This document shows positions 6,944 to 13,531 of a DNA stretch of 13,531 bases, piece by piece; position 1 is the first letter of the stretch; each line of letters opens with the position of its first letter. The notes under the pieces were generated by a model, which was not told the origin of the DNA, did not search any database, and saw only the letters and a list, made by a program, of their open reading frames with translations. The position numbers and the translations under genes were made by a program. This stretch comes from an uncultured Bacteroides sp. (GTDB lineage: Bacteria > Bacteroidota > Bacteroidia > Bacteroidales > Bacteroidaceae), in assembly GCA_905197435.1 (NCBI GenBank), contig CAJJYX010000079.1, forward strand, positions 1 to 13,531. Direction: 5' to 3'.

Positions 6944-7678
6944 ATGATTAGAATGAGTGTGAACCGCATTTTACCCCTTTTGCTCCTACTTTTGCTCTTG
7001 GCATCTTGCAGCCGCAAGTATAAGATAGAGGGAAGCTCTTCGGTAACCAGCCTTGACGGAAAGATGTTATTCCTTAAGACGCTTAAAGACGGACAATGGG
7101 TGAACGTTGACTCGGCAGAGGTCGTTCATGGATATTTTAAGATGATAGGCCGTGCCGACTCTGTGATGATGGTTACTCTTTATATGGACCACGAAGGTAT
7201 AATGCCTTTGGTGCTGGAAAATGGTAAGATTGTGGTTTCCATCTCCAACACGCAGTTAACTGCCAAAGGAACCCCGTTGAATGACAAGCTGTACGAGTTT
7301 ATAGACAAACGCAACTCTTTGGAAGTGAAGATAGAGGAGTTGGAACGGAAAGAAGCGCGTATGGTGCTGGACGGCGCCAATCTGGAGGTTGTACATGAAC
7401 AGTTGTCAAAGGAAGGCGAAGCGCTTGTGAAGGAGATGAACGATTATGTCCGGCAGTTCATTGTCGATAATTTCGAGAATGTGCTGGGGCCAAGCGTGTT
7501 TATGATGATGTGCAGCACGTTGCCCTATCCGGTGATGACTCCGCAGGTTGAGGATATTATGAGAATTGCCCCCTCGTCTTTCAAAGAAAATAGATTGGTA
7601 AAGGATTTTCTTACAAAAGCAAAAGAGAACATGCAGTTGATTGAAGAGCAGAAGCGTCTGCAGCAGAACAACCGTTAA
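6944..7678 (+). CDS. DUF4369-type lipoprotein, no thioredoxin domain
   Basis: A 244-residue putative lipoprotein. The start at 6944 (MIRMSVNRIL) gives a signal peptide with a run of eight leucines and a classic lipobox LASC, with the lipid-bearing Cys at 22. The ATG at 6953 is an equally workable start, three residues later. Residues about 27-115 (from KIEGSSSV through ENGKIVVSISN) resemble DUF4369, the beta-rich domain usually found in front of a TlpA/ResA-like thioredoxin domain in Bacteroidetes. Here it is followed by a charged helical stretch (about 115-170, likely coiled coil) and a helical C-terminus, with no CxxC motif, so the redox domain is absent. It is the only plus-strand gene in the window. 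It diverges from the sulfatase-maturase gene and converges on plsC with overlapping stop codons. Function is unknown; an envelope location is inferred. Confidence 0.85.
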   Translation: MIRMSVNRILPLLLLLLLLASCSRKYKIEGSSSVTSLDGKMLFLKTLKDGQWVNVDSAEVVHGYFKMIGRADSVMMVTLYMDHEGIMPLVLENGKIVVSISNTQLTAKGTPLNDKLYEFIDKRNSLEVKIEELERKEARMVLDGANLEVVHEQLSKEGEALVKEMNDYVRQFIVDNFENVLGPSVFMMMCSTLPYPVMTPQVEDIMRIAPSSFKENRLVKDFLTKAKENMQLIEEQKRLQQNNR

Positions 7679-8430
7679 TCCTGGTCTTCGTTCCTCACCA
7701 TCCCTTTGTACTTTTCCGGCAGCGCACTCTCCACTGCCACATAAGCTTCGCTCATGGTGGCCTTGATGTTTTCTGTCCCTTTCCCCTTGGGAGGAATAGG
7801 ATTATGGATGGTCAATATCATACGATGGCGGTGTATCCACTTTCCGGTACGCGGAAGAATCTCGAACGAACCGTCTATTGTGACGGGCACCACTTCCAGT
7901 TGCAATTCATCTGCCAGCTGGAAAGCCCCTCTCTTGAAATAACCCATGTGTCCCGTGAAAGTACGCGCCCCTTCGGGGAATACTACCAGAGATACGCCGT
8001 CTTTCAAAGATGATTCTGCCTGCCGCATGGTGGCGAGCACCTTTCTGGGGCTGGAACGGTCGACGAAGATGTGTCCTGCACTTTCGCATGCTTTGCCTAC
8101 AAACGGGATTTTCCGCAGGCTTTTCTTCATCATCCATTTGAAGTTTCGTCCCAGGAATCCGTATATCAGGAATATATCAAAGGAACCTTGGTGATTGGGT
8201 ACAAACACGTAAGAGGTACGTTTATGTATTTTCTCCCGTCCATGCACCTCGACCGGAATGAGCAGGATATAGCAGATGAGCTGTGACCAGATTTTGCCGG
8301 GATAGTAACCCCAGAAATGTGCACCACCTATTAGTGAACCGATAATGGTGACCAATGCTGTAAGGATAGTCAGTACCAATAAAAGGGGCAGCGCAAAGCA
8401 TACCTGATAAATATTGTATAGTATCTTCAT
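7675..8430 (-). CDS. plsC: 1-acyl-sn-glycerol-3-phosphate acyltransferase (PlsC family)
   Basis: A 251-residue membrane-associated acyltransferase predicted to acylate lysophosphatidic acid to phosphatidic acid in phospholipid synthesis at the inner membrane. An N-terminal hydrophobic hairpin spans about residues 10-60. The catalytic HX4D motif is His80-Asp85 (NHQGSFD). The second and third family blocks are FKRGAF (165-170) and FPEGART (151-157), followed by the VPVTIDGS strand at 181-188. Length is normal. The stop codon overlaps that of the converging lipoprotein gene by 4 bp (7675-7678). Upstream, a TATCTTTG box suggests its own promoter, although the gene also lies only 49 bp after the phosphoesterase gene. 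An acyltransferase for another lipid substrate, such as ornithine lipids, cannot be excluded from sequence. Confidence 0.9.
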   Translation of the reverse strand: MKILYNIYQVCFALPLLLVLTILTALVTIIGSLIGGAHFWGYYPGKIWSQLICYILLIPVEVHGREKIHKRTSYVFVPNHQGSFDIFLIYGFLGRNFKWMMKKSLRKIPFVGKACESAGHIFVDRSSPRKVLATMRQAESSLKDGVSLVVFPEGARTFTGHMGYFKRGAFQLADELQLEVVPVTIDGSFEILPRTGKWIHRHRMILTIHNPIPPKGKGTENIKATMSEAYVAVESALPEKYKGMVRNEDQD

Positions 8431-8453
8431 AGGTGTTGGATTTTTTGTTGCTA

Positions 8454-8461
8454 CAAAGATA
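8454..8461 (-). promoter_or_regulatory. Predicted -7 box for plsC
   Basis: On the minus strand this reads TATCTTTG, a full match to the Bacteroides -7 consensus TAnnTTTG. It is 23 bp upstream of the plsC start, which gives a leader of roughly 17 nt. It sits in the short gap after the phosphoesterase stop codon, so plsC can be expressed apart from the upstream sigma-factor operon. No convincing -33 element is seen. Confidence 0.55.
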
Positions 8462-8479
8462 TACTTTTTTCTTATTTTG

Positions 8480-9655
8480 TCACTCTTTCTCTCTTACTAA
8501 TTTTAGTACTGTAATTTCCGGCCATGCCCCGAATCGGAAGGGCAGTCCTACATAGCCGATGCCAATATTTACATACAAAGCTCTCTTGCCGTCGTAGTAC
8601 ATTCCCCTCCACTCGGGATAGATGAGTTCGGCAAGGGAGTGCCCGAACAAAATGCCTTGCATGGCGTGGGTGTGGCCGGCAAGCATCAGTGGAATATTCG
8701 ATTGGGGCAGCACCTCGCGTCTCCAATGGGTAGGATTATGGCTGAGCAATATCTGGAACATACCTTCCGTGCCTTGCATGGCTTGTGACAAGTCGGCGAA
8801 TTGGGAGAAAGGGGGCTCACCGTCGTTTTCCACACCGATAAGAGCTATGCTGTCGCCTTTATGATGGAGGATGTCATGTTCATTTTTCAACAGTTTCCAT
8901 CCCATTGCTTTCTGCTGCTGGATTAAATAGTCCAGATTGGCTCTTTCTGCTTCGGGGCTTTGCCACTTATAATAGGCTCCATAGTCATGGTTGCCGAGGA
9001 TGGAGTACACTCCGTCCGGTGCGTGCAGTTGGGAAAGTATCTCTTGGAAACCGTCCACTTCGTGGCTTTGCTGGTTTACAAGGTCACCGGTGAAGACAAT
9101 CAGGTCCGGCTTCTGTCCGTTGACCATATCGACCAGCCGTTTGATGGGTTCCGGACTGCCTTGCCAACTGCCGATATGTATGTCTGATATTTGGATAATG
9201 CGGTAACCGTCGAAGCCTTCCGGAATGTCGGCAGAGCGGTATTCCACTTCTTTTATATCGAAACGGGTTATGCCTGCCAAGGTTCCGTAAAGGATATTGA
9301 AGAAACTGACGGCAGCCAGAACCAGTCCTATGGCGGTGAACGGGCTGCGGGGACAACGACGTATGATGAAGTGAACCACTACTCCCGTCAGCGAGCAAAG
9401 CATGAATATGGTTTTGGGAAGGACAAGTAGCATGATGGTTATTGCCAGCCTGCCTATGGCTTGCGTATGGTTTGACATCGCATTGTCGCCCGTAAGGAAC
9501 ATGAAGTAAACATAGCCTGCCGCTAATAGCAAGGTGGGAAGCCAATAAAGGCTGCGCAAAACTACCTTCCTGGTTTTTCTAACCACATAAACCAAGTAAA
9601 TGTAAAGGTCGGGGATGAGAAGGAAAAGGATGAAAATTACAGTTATTCGGTGCAT
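8480..9655 (-). CDS. Membrane-anchored metallophosphoesterase (YkuE-like)
   Basis: A 391-residue protein with an N-terminal membrane domain of about four helices (roughly residues 4-25, 32-54, 68-97 and 106-129) and a C-terminal calcineurin-like phosphoesterase domain. The metal-binding motifs appear in order: DIH (Asp158, His160), GDLVN (Asp191), GNHD (Asn222-Asp224), SHNP (His306) and GHTH (His328, His330), which predicts a dinuclear metal site. Homologues of this layout act on phospholipid-linked or lipid A-type pyrophosphate substrates, but the substrate here is unknown. The ATG at 9655 lies inside the 3' end of the four-helix membrane protein gene (13-bp overlap), indicating translational coupling. 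Together with the ECF sigma gene this makes a three-gene operon, which suggests a role in envelope homeostasis. The family assignment is firm; the substrate and stress role are inferred. Confidence 0.9.
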   Translation of the reverse strand: MHRITVIFILFLLIPDLYIYLVYVVRKTRKVVLRSLYWLPTLLLAAGYVYFMFLTGDNAMSNHTQAIGRLAITIMLLVLPKTIFMLCSLTGVVVHFIIRRCPRSPFTAIGLVLAAVSFFNILYGTLAGITRFDIKEVEYRSADIPEGFDGYRIIQISDIHIGSWQGSPEPIKRLVDMVNGQKPDLIVFTGDLVNQQSHEVDGFQEILSQLHAPDGVYSILGNHDYGAYYKWQSPEAERANLDYLIQQQKAMGWKLLKNEHDILHHKGDSIALIGVENDGEPPFSQFADLSQAMQGTEGMFQILLSHNPTHWRREVLPQSNIPLMLAGHTHAMQGILFGHSLAELIYPEWRGMYYDGKRALYVNIGIGYVGLPFRFGAWPEITVLKLVREKE

Positions 9656-10269
9656 ATATCTTTTAATTCTTCAATATTCTTTTTAATATTGTCCAGATGT
9701 TTGTAAATCACCTTTTTGTAGAGAATATAGATGATCAGTACATCAAATAAGACAAAGAGAGTAATCAACATGACTTGTACGCCGGCAGGCGCCAGATGAT
9801 ATTCCATCACCCAATAGTTGAGGATATTGAAAAGGATGATCCAAATGGAGATACCCATAACCTCATATTTGGTCCATTGACGGAAGATGGCCATGCGGCG
9901 GCTGACTTCGGCAACGCTCATTTCATCAATATGTGTATTCTTGTTCCAGCGGTATGTCTTCCAGTCCCACCACATGCCTGCGATGATGCTGACGACAATG
10001 AATCCGAGAAAGACAACAATTTTGCCTTGCAGTTGTTCATTGAAACCGAAAGTGGGCAGTAACAACCATATAAGAAGAAGGACGGCCAGGCCTACCGCTC
10101 CCATTCCGATGGAGAAGCGCTGTATGACCACGAGGCGTCCCAAGCTTTTGCGGGTATTGGCTTTGTAACCGGCAATCAGTTTCGTAATTTGCTTTTCATC
10201 AGCAATTGGTTCTTTCTGCAACTGTTCATTCAGTGCGTTCCATGATTTCTTCAGTTCATCCAGTTCCAT
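9643..10269 (-). CDS. Four-helix membrane protein, probable anti-sigma factor
   Basis: A 208-residue protein. The first 50 residues are charged and soluble (MELDELKKSWNALNEQL), followed by hydrophobic segments at about 52-72, 83-101, 137-155 and 163-184, and a lysine-rich cytoplasmic tail. There is no zinc-binding HxxxCxxC motif and no FecR-like domain, so it is not a standard anti-sigma type. Even so, its position directly after an ECF sigma gene, with a 4-bp gap and a Shine-Dalgarno inside the end of that gene, strongly suggests the cognate membrane regulator. The N-terminal soluble segment would be the natural sigma-binding part. Its 3' end overlaps the phosphoesterase gene by 13 bp. Membrane topology is seen directly; the anti-sigma role is inferred from context. 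Confidence 0.8.
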   Translation of the reverse strand: MELDELKKSWNALNEQLQKEPIADEKQITKLIAGYKANTRKSLGRLVVIQRFSIGMGAVGLAVLLLIWLLLPTFGFNEQLQGKIVVFLGFIVVSIIAGMWWDWKTYRWNKNTHIDEMSVAEVSRRMAIFRQWTKYEVMGISIWIILFNILNYWVMEYHLAPAGVQVMLITLFVLFDVLIIYILYKKVIYKHLDNIKKNIEELKDICTE

Positions 10270-10273
10270 ATAT

Positions 10274-10759
10274 TTATTCCTCCTTATTCATTTTTTTCAG
10301 TTTGTCTTTGATACGGCTGAGTTTGGTGGCGACATTTGTCAAGGTCAGCCCGGTGATTTCGGCAATTTCTTCGTAGCTTTTCTCTTCCAGATAGAGCAGG
10401 ATGATGGATTTTTCCAATTGTCCCAGCCTGTTGATCATCCGGTAGAGCTGTCGTAGCATGGCTTGTGTCTCGTCAGTTTCTTCGGTCCGGTCGGCCTCCT
10501 GGGTAAGGGATACGATTTCGGGGATGTTCTTTTCTTTCCGGATAAAGCTGATGCATGTATTCAGTGCAATGCGGTAAATCCATGTTGAAATCTTGCACTC
10601 CCGGCGGAACTTTGGAAATGCTTTCCATAAGTTGAGCACTACTTCCTGATACAAGTCGTTGAGGGTAGCGTTGGGCGTGGTGTACAGATAGCACACTTTG
10701 TATATCACGCGCTCATACTCCCGTATCACGGATACAAACTCTTGTTCTGCATTTTCCAT
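10274..10759 (-). CDS. ECF-type RNA polymerase sigma-70 factor
   Basis: A 161-residue sigma factor containing only regions 2 and 4. Region 2 covers about residues 8-76: DLYQEVVLNLWKAF contacts the core polymerase, and ISTWIYRIALNTCISFIRK contacts the -10 region. Region 4 covers about 110-157 (LYLEEKSYEEIAEITGL followed by the recognition helix TLTNVATKLSRIKDKLKK). The start at 10759 (MENAEQEF) is preferred because the 20 extra residues available from 10819 are a basic, proline-containing tail outside the family profile. It heads the operon with the four-helix membrane protein and the metallophosphoesterase and lies 78 bp after the MetH-reactivation gene. No full -7 consensus is visible upstream; TTCTTTTG on the minus strand (10824-10831) is one base off. 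Regulon and inducing signal are unknown. Confidence 0.93.
   Translation of the reverse strand: MENAEQEFVSVIREYERVIYKVCYLYTTPNATLNDLYQEVVLNLWKAFPKFRRECKISTWIYRIALNTCISFIRKEKNIPEIVSLTQEADRTEETDETQAMLRQLYRMINRLGQLEKSIILLYLEEKSYEEIAEITGLTLTNVATKLSRIKDKLKKMNKEE
10279..10285 (-). promoter_or_regulatory. Full Shine-Dalgarno AAGGAGG for the putative anti-sigma gene
   Basis: On the minus strand the last codons of the sigma gene (AAG GAG GAA TAA) contain AAGGAGG, 9 nt before the ATG at 10269. Bacteroides genes rarely carry so strong a site; most neighbours here have only A-rich leaders. It marks translational coupling and favours strong synthesis of the downstream membrane protein relative to the sigma factor. 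Confidence 0.75.
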
Positions 10760-10837
10760 CTTCTTGCTTCTTTCGAGTTTCTTTTGCACTGTTAGTCGCG
10801 GAGAAGGGCGATAAATCACAGTTCAAAAGAATAATAT

Positions 10838-11776
10838 TTATTTAGGCAGGTTTGCTGCCAGGAATTTCCGCATGTCTTTGACCGGCATCCCGCGACGACG
10901 GGCGTAGTCTTCCAATTGGTCCTCTCCAATCTTGCCCACTGCAAAGTAGCGGGATGCGGGATGTGCCAGCATCATGCCACAGACGGAGGAGTGTGGATGC
11001 ATGGCTCCATTCTCCGTCAGCGTAATGCCTATTTGCTCCATACCGAGCAGCTTGTCCAGCAGGAAGTTGACGGACTGGTCGGGCAGGGAAGGATATCCTA
11101 CGGCAGGACGGATGCCTTGGTACTTCTCAACCAGTAGGTCGGGGATGGACAAAGACTCGTCGGGGGCATATCCCCAAGCCTCTTTGCGGACATATTCATG
11201 CATCTTTTCTGTGGCGGCTTCTGCAAGACGGTCGTTCAGTGTCTGAACAAGGAGATGCTTGTAGGGGTCACTCTTGTAAGTCTCTTCGGCATCTTCACTG
11301 ATGGTGGAGGCAAAAACTCCTACGATGTCAGGTGTACCCGAAGAGAGCGGACGTACAAAATCGCTCAGGCAGAGGTACAGGCTGCCATCGGGCTGTGGCG
11401 TCTGCTGGCGGAGCAAAGGGAAGGTTGTTCCTTCTATCAATAGGTTGTCGCCGTCTGCATAGGCTTGGCAAAGCCTGAAGATGCAGCGGATGGTGGTGCT
11501 TTCGTCCAATTGGTTGAGCATTCTGTTGGCCTCCTTGAAGAGCTGCATGGCTTCGGAAGCCTTGGTACGCTCTTCCTCGGGAAAGGATGCCAGCCAGAGT
11601 GCACGGCAGGAGTCGCACCCATGAATGTTGGCAATGGCTGCAAAACGGGGTTGGAACCCCCATGCATGAAAGAAGTAAATCCAATTGATGTAGGGGCTTA
11701 CTTCATGAATCCGATATGAAAGCAACTCGTGTGCTTGTGCAAGCATTGTTCTCTCCATAATATTCTTACCGGTCAT
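10838..11776 (-). CDS. Stand-alone methionine synthase (MetH) reactivation domain protein
   Basis: A 312-residue protein matching the C-terminal SAM-binding reactivation domain of cobalamin-dependent methionine synthase, here as a separate polypeptide. Landmarks in order are YINWIYFFHAW near the N-terminus, LFKEANRML, LSDFVRP, WGYAPDESLS, the SAM-binding signature YQGIRPAVGYP, LTENGAMHPHSSVCG, and HPASRYFAVGKIGEDQLEDYARRRGM. In E. coli MetH this domain supports reductive methylation of inactivated cob(II)alamin, using SAM and a flavodoxin. No homocysteine-, folate- or cobalamin-binding domain is present, so it must act in trans on a MetH encoded elsewhere. The Arg, Ala and Tyr of RPAVGY and the upstream Glu are kept, but the Asp expected in the YIDW motif is Asn here. 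The gene starts 14 bp after the pyrC stop. Later ATGs at 11758 and 11746 are alternative starts. Confidence 0.92.
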   Translation of the reverse strand: MTGKNIMERTMLAQAHELLSYRIHEVSPYINWIYFFHAWGFQPRFAAIANIHGCDSCRALWLASFPEEERTKASEAMQLFKEANRMLNQLDESTTIRCIFRLCQAYADGDNLLIEGTTFPLLRQQTPQPDGSLYLCLSDFVRPLSSGTPDIVGVFASTISEDAEETYKSDPYKHLLVQTLNDRLAEAATEKMHEYVRKEAWGYAPDESLSIPDLLVEKYQGIRPAVGYPSLPDQSVNFLLDKLLGMEQIGITLTENGAMHPHSSVCGMMLAHPASRYFAVGKIGEDQLEDYARRRGMPVKDMRKFLAANLPK

Positions 11777-11790
11777 CAGCCTCCGGATTC

Positions 11791-13137
11791 CTATTCCCCG
11801 AATCTTAATTCTTCGCCACGATAAGAGTCGTCTACCGTCCCGTCGCTATAAACGGGATGGCCATTGGCAAAAGTCTTTTCCACTTTCCAGTTGAAGGTGT
11901 GTCCTTCCAACGGGCTCCAACCGCATTTGCTCAGAATCTTGTCGGCTGTCACTTCCCATGGAGTGTCGGGACGTACCAACACGAGGTCTGCCCGGTAGCC
12001 TTCACGGATATATCCGCGCTCATTGATTCGGTAGATTTGTGCGGTAGCGTGGCACATCTTTTCAACGATGGTCTCGAGTGTGAATACCCCTTCATCCACC
12101 AGTTGCAGCATGCTGACGAGTGAGAACTGTATCATTGGCATGCCGGACATGGCTTTCAAGGCGCCTCCTTCTTTTTCGGAAAGCAGATGGGGTGCATGGT
12201 CGGTGGCTATTACGTCTATCAGACCGGAGTTGACGGCAGCACGCAGGGCATCCCGGTCGGCCTGTTTCTTGACGGCGGGGTTGCATTTGATGCGTGCACC
12301 CGACGTACGGTAGTCACTGAGGGTGAAAAGGAGATGGGCGATGCATGCTTCGGCGGTGATATGTTTCTCGGAGATTGAATAGTCATTGAACAGTTTCAGT
12401 TCCTTGGCTGTGGAAACATGCAGGATATGCAACCGTGCACCTGCATTTCTTGCCAGCCTGACTGCCAGCTCAGAGGATGCATAGCATGCCGCCGAAGAGC
12501 GTATGTAGGGATGCTTGCCTATGGGGATGTCATTCTCTCCGGCAAACATTTCCTTATATTTGGCAAGATTTCTTTTGATGGTTTCCTGATCTTCGCAGTG
12601 GGCGGCAATCAGCATGTCGGTGCCGTTGAAGATATTCAGCAGGCTGTTCATCTTGTCTACCAACATATTTCCGGTGCTGGAACCCATGAATAGCTTGATG
12701 CCGCAGACACGGTGTTTGTCCAGTTTGCCGAATTCGTTGTAATTGTCATTTGTCGCGCCGAAATAGCAGGAATGATTTACGATACACTTCTCGTTCAGCA
12801 AATCCAGTTTGGCATTCAGGGCATCCAGTGTAGTGGTCGGCGGGTTTGTATTGGGCATGTCCATGATGGAGGTCACGCCCCCTGCGGCAGCCGCACGGCT
12901 TTCCGTGAGTATATCCGCCTTGTGGGTCAGTCCGGGATCGCGAAAATGTACATGGTCGTCGATGATACCCGGCAGCAGGTAGCATCCGGTGGCATCTATG
13001 GTTTCGTCGCAAGGGGCGGAGAGAGGTTTCCAGTTGGTCAGCACCTCTGCAATGCGCCCGTCTTCTATCACTACGGAACCTTTCACTGATTGTCCTTCGT
13101 TGACAATAGTAGCGTTATGTATCAATGTTCTTTTCAT
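11791..13137 (-). CDS. pyrC: Dihydroorotase, class I
   Basis: A 448-residue amidohydrolase that interconverts N-carbamoyl-aspartate and dihydroorotate in de novo pyrimidine synthesis in the cytoplasm. The metal and substrate residues are visible: HVHFRDPG (His62, His64, Arg66), the lysine expected to be carbamylated in GIKLFMGSSTGN (Lys148), His180 (AAHCEDQ), His240 (LHVSTAKEL) and Asp313 (ATDHAPH). This pattern is the class I binuclear zinc type and is complete, which argues for an active enzyme rather than an inactive PyrC-like partner of aspartate transcarbamoylase. The gene lies 52 bp after the GT2 gene and 14 bp before the MetH-reactivation gene, in one transcription direction. An A-rich AAAAAGG stretch directly precedes the start. 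Hydantoinase/allantoinase relatives share the fold, but the HFRDPG context and the STAKEL block favour dihydroorotase. Confidence 0.93.
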   Translation of the reverse strand: MKRTLIHNATIVNEGQSVKGSVVIEDGRIAEVLTNWKPLSAPCDETIDATGCYLLPGIIDDHVHFRDPGLTHKADILTESRAAAAGGVTSIMDMPNTNPPTTTLDALNAKLDLLNEKCIVNHSCYFGATNDNYNEFGKLDKHRVCGIKLFMGSSTGNMLVDKMNSLLNIFNGTDMLIAAHCEDQETIKRNLAKYKEMFAGENDIPIGKHPYIRSSAACYASSELAVRLARNAGARLHILHVSTAKELKLFNDYSISEKHITAEACIAHLLFTLSDYRTSGARIKCNPAVKKQADRDALRAAVNSGLIDVIATDHAPHLLSEKEGGALKAMSGMPMIQFSLVSMLQLVDEGVFTLETIVEKMCHATAQIYRINERGYIREGYRADLVLVRPDTPWEVTADKILSKCGWSPLEGHTFNWKVEKTFANGHPVYSDGTVDDSYRGEELRFGE

Positions 13138-13189
13138 ACCTTTTTAATATTATGGTCAAACCTTAGCGCCTCATCGCTTTTTATGGCCT

Positions 13190-13531
13190 CTATGCGGTTG
13201 GATATTTATGAAACAAGCTGTTCCATTTCAACCGGATTACCCCGAATACAGCTTCACCGAAGATACTGCTGTTCATTTTGGAGACACCCAGCTCGCGGTT
13301 GATGAAGATGACGGGTACTTCCTTTACTTTGAAGCCGCATTTGTAGGCAGTGAACTTCATCTCTATCTGGAAGGCGTATCCCTTGAAGCGGATACCGTCC
13401 AGATTGATGGTTTCCAATACCCGGCGCCGGTAACATACGAATCCGGCTGTAGTGTCGTGGATGGGCAGCCCGGTGATGAAGCGTACATATTTGGAGGCAA
13501 AATAAGACATCAGTACACGTCCCATGGGCCA
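13190..13531 (-). CDS. GT2 family polyprenyl-phosphate sugar transferase, C-terminal part
   Basis: Partial gene: the reading frame is open to the right edge of the window, so only the last 113 codons are present. The sequence RVLMSYFASKYVRFITGLPIHDTTAGFVCYRR, then GYAFQIEMKFTAYKCGFKVKEVPVIFINRELGVSKM, is characteristic of the C-terminal half of dolichol-phosphate-mannose synthase-like GT2 enzymes. These transfer a sugar from a nucleotide donor to a polyprenyl phosphate at the membrane. The acceptor-side TAGF block and the RELGVSKM block are both intact. No transmembrane domain follows, so it is the short, soluble form of the family. It is followed by pyrC after 52 bp and may head the same transcript. 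The sugar cannot be read from this fragment. Confidence 0.88.
   Translation of the reverse strand, partial: WPMGRVLMSYFASKYVRFITGLPIHDTTAGFVCYRRRVLETINLDGIRFKGYAFQIEMKFTAYKCGFKVKEVPVIFINRELGVSKMNSSIFGEAVFGVIRLKWNSLFHKYPTA

Noticed and set aside
10788..10822. Imperfect inverted repeat (ACTGT..TCGC / GCGA..ACAGT) upstream of the sigma gene
   Set aside because: The arms are broken by unequal internal loops of 3 and 6 bases; too weak to claim as an operator or terminator.
1..13531. Search for mobile elements, CRISPR arrays, phage genes, toxin-antitoxin pairs, tRNA and rRNA
   Set aside because: None seen: no transposase or integrase motifs, no regularly spaced direct repeat array, and every sizeable segment is covered by recognisable chromosomal genes.

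Overview
The window looks like a chromosomal segment from a Bacteroidales gut commensal, most probably Bacteroides; the species cannot be fixed from sequence alone. Supporting signs are tandem S46 dipeptidyl-peptidases, an anaerobic sulfatase-maturating enzyme, a DUF4369-type lipoprotein, a stand-alone MetH reactivation domain, and -7 promoter boxes of the Bacteroides type (TAnnTTTG) in front of three genes. Twelve of the thirteen genes lie on the minus strand. I see no IS element, prophage, CRISPR array, tRNA or rRNA, and no gene-free stretch longer than about 140 bases. This is a compact, largely housekeeping region.

Layout from right to left, the direction of transcription of most genes. 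(1) 13531-10838: the C-terminal part of a GT2 polyprenyl-phosphate sugar transferase, then class I dihydroorotase (pyrC), then a free-standing MetH reactivation domain. (2) 10759-8480: an ECF sigma factor, a four-helix membrane protein that is probably its anti-sigma factor, and a membrane-anchored metallophosphoesterase. These are tightly coupled: a strong Shine-Dalgarno sits inside the end of the sigma gene, and the next pair overlaps by 13 bp. (3) 8430-7675: a PlsC-type acyltransferase behind its own TATCTTTG box. (4) 6944-7678, plus strand: a small DUF4369-type lipoprotein whose stop codon overlaps that of plsC. (5) 6810-1058: the sulfatase-maturating radical SAM enzyme, followed by two S46 peptidases. 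The position equivalent to 673 predicts DPP7 (Gly) for the first and DPP11 (Arg) for the second. (6) 941-126: a cytoplasmic thioredoxin followed by an exported thioredoxin-like protein.

The functional themes are amino-acid and peptide acquisition (DPP7/DPP11), post-translational activation of sulfatases encoded elsewhere, envelope biogenesis and possibly envelope stress (sigma factor/membrane protein/phosphoesterase, PlsC, GT2), thiol redox, and pyrimidine and methionine metabolism.

Nothing here is clearly a new defence or mobile system. The most noteworthy points are the complementary DPP7/DPP11 pair, the palindromic repeat cluster between those two genes, a perfect 10-bp inverted repeat centred between two divergent promoters, the trans-acting MetH reactivation domain with an Asn at a usually acidic position, and the sigma factor/membrane protein/phosphoesterase operon.
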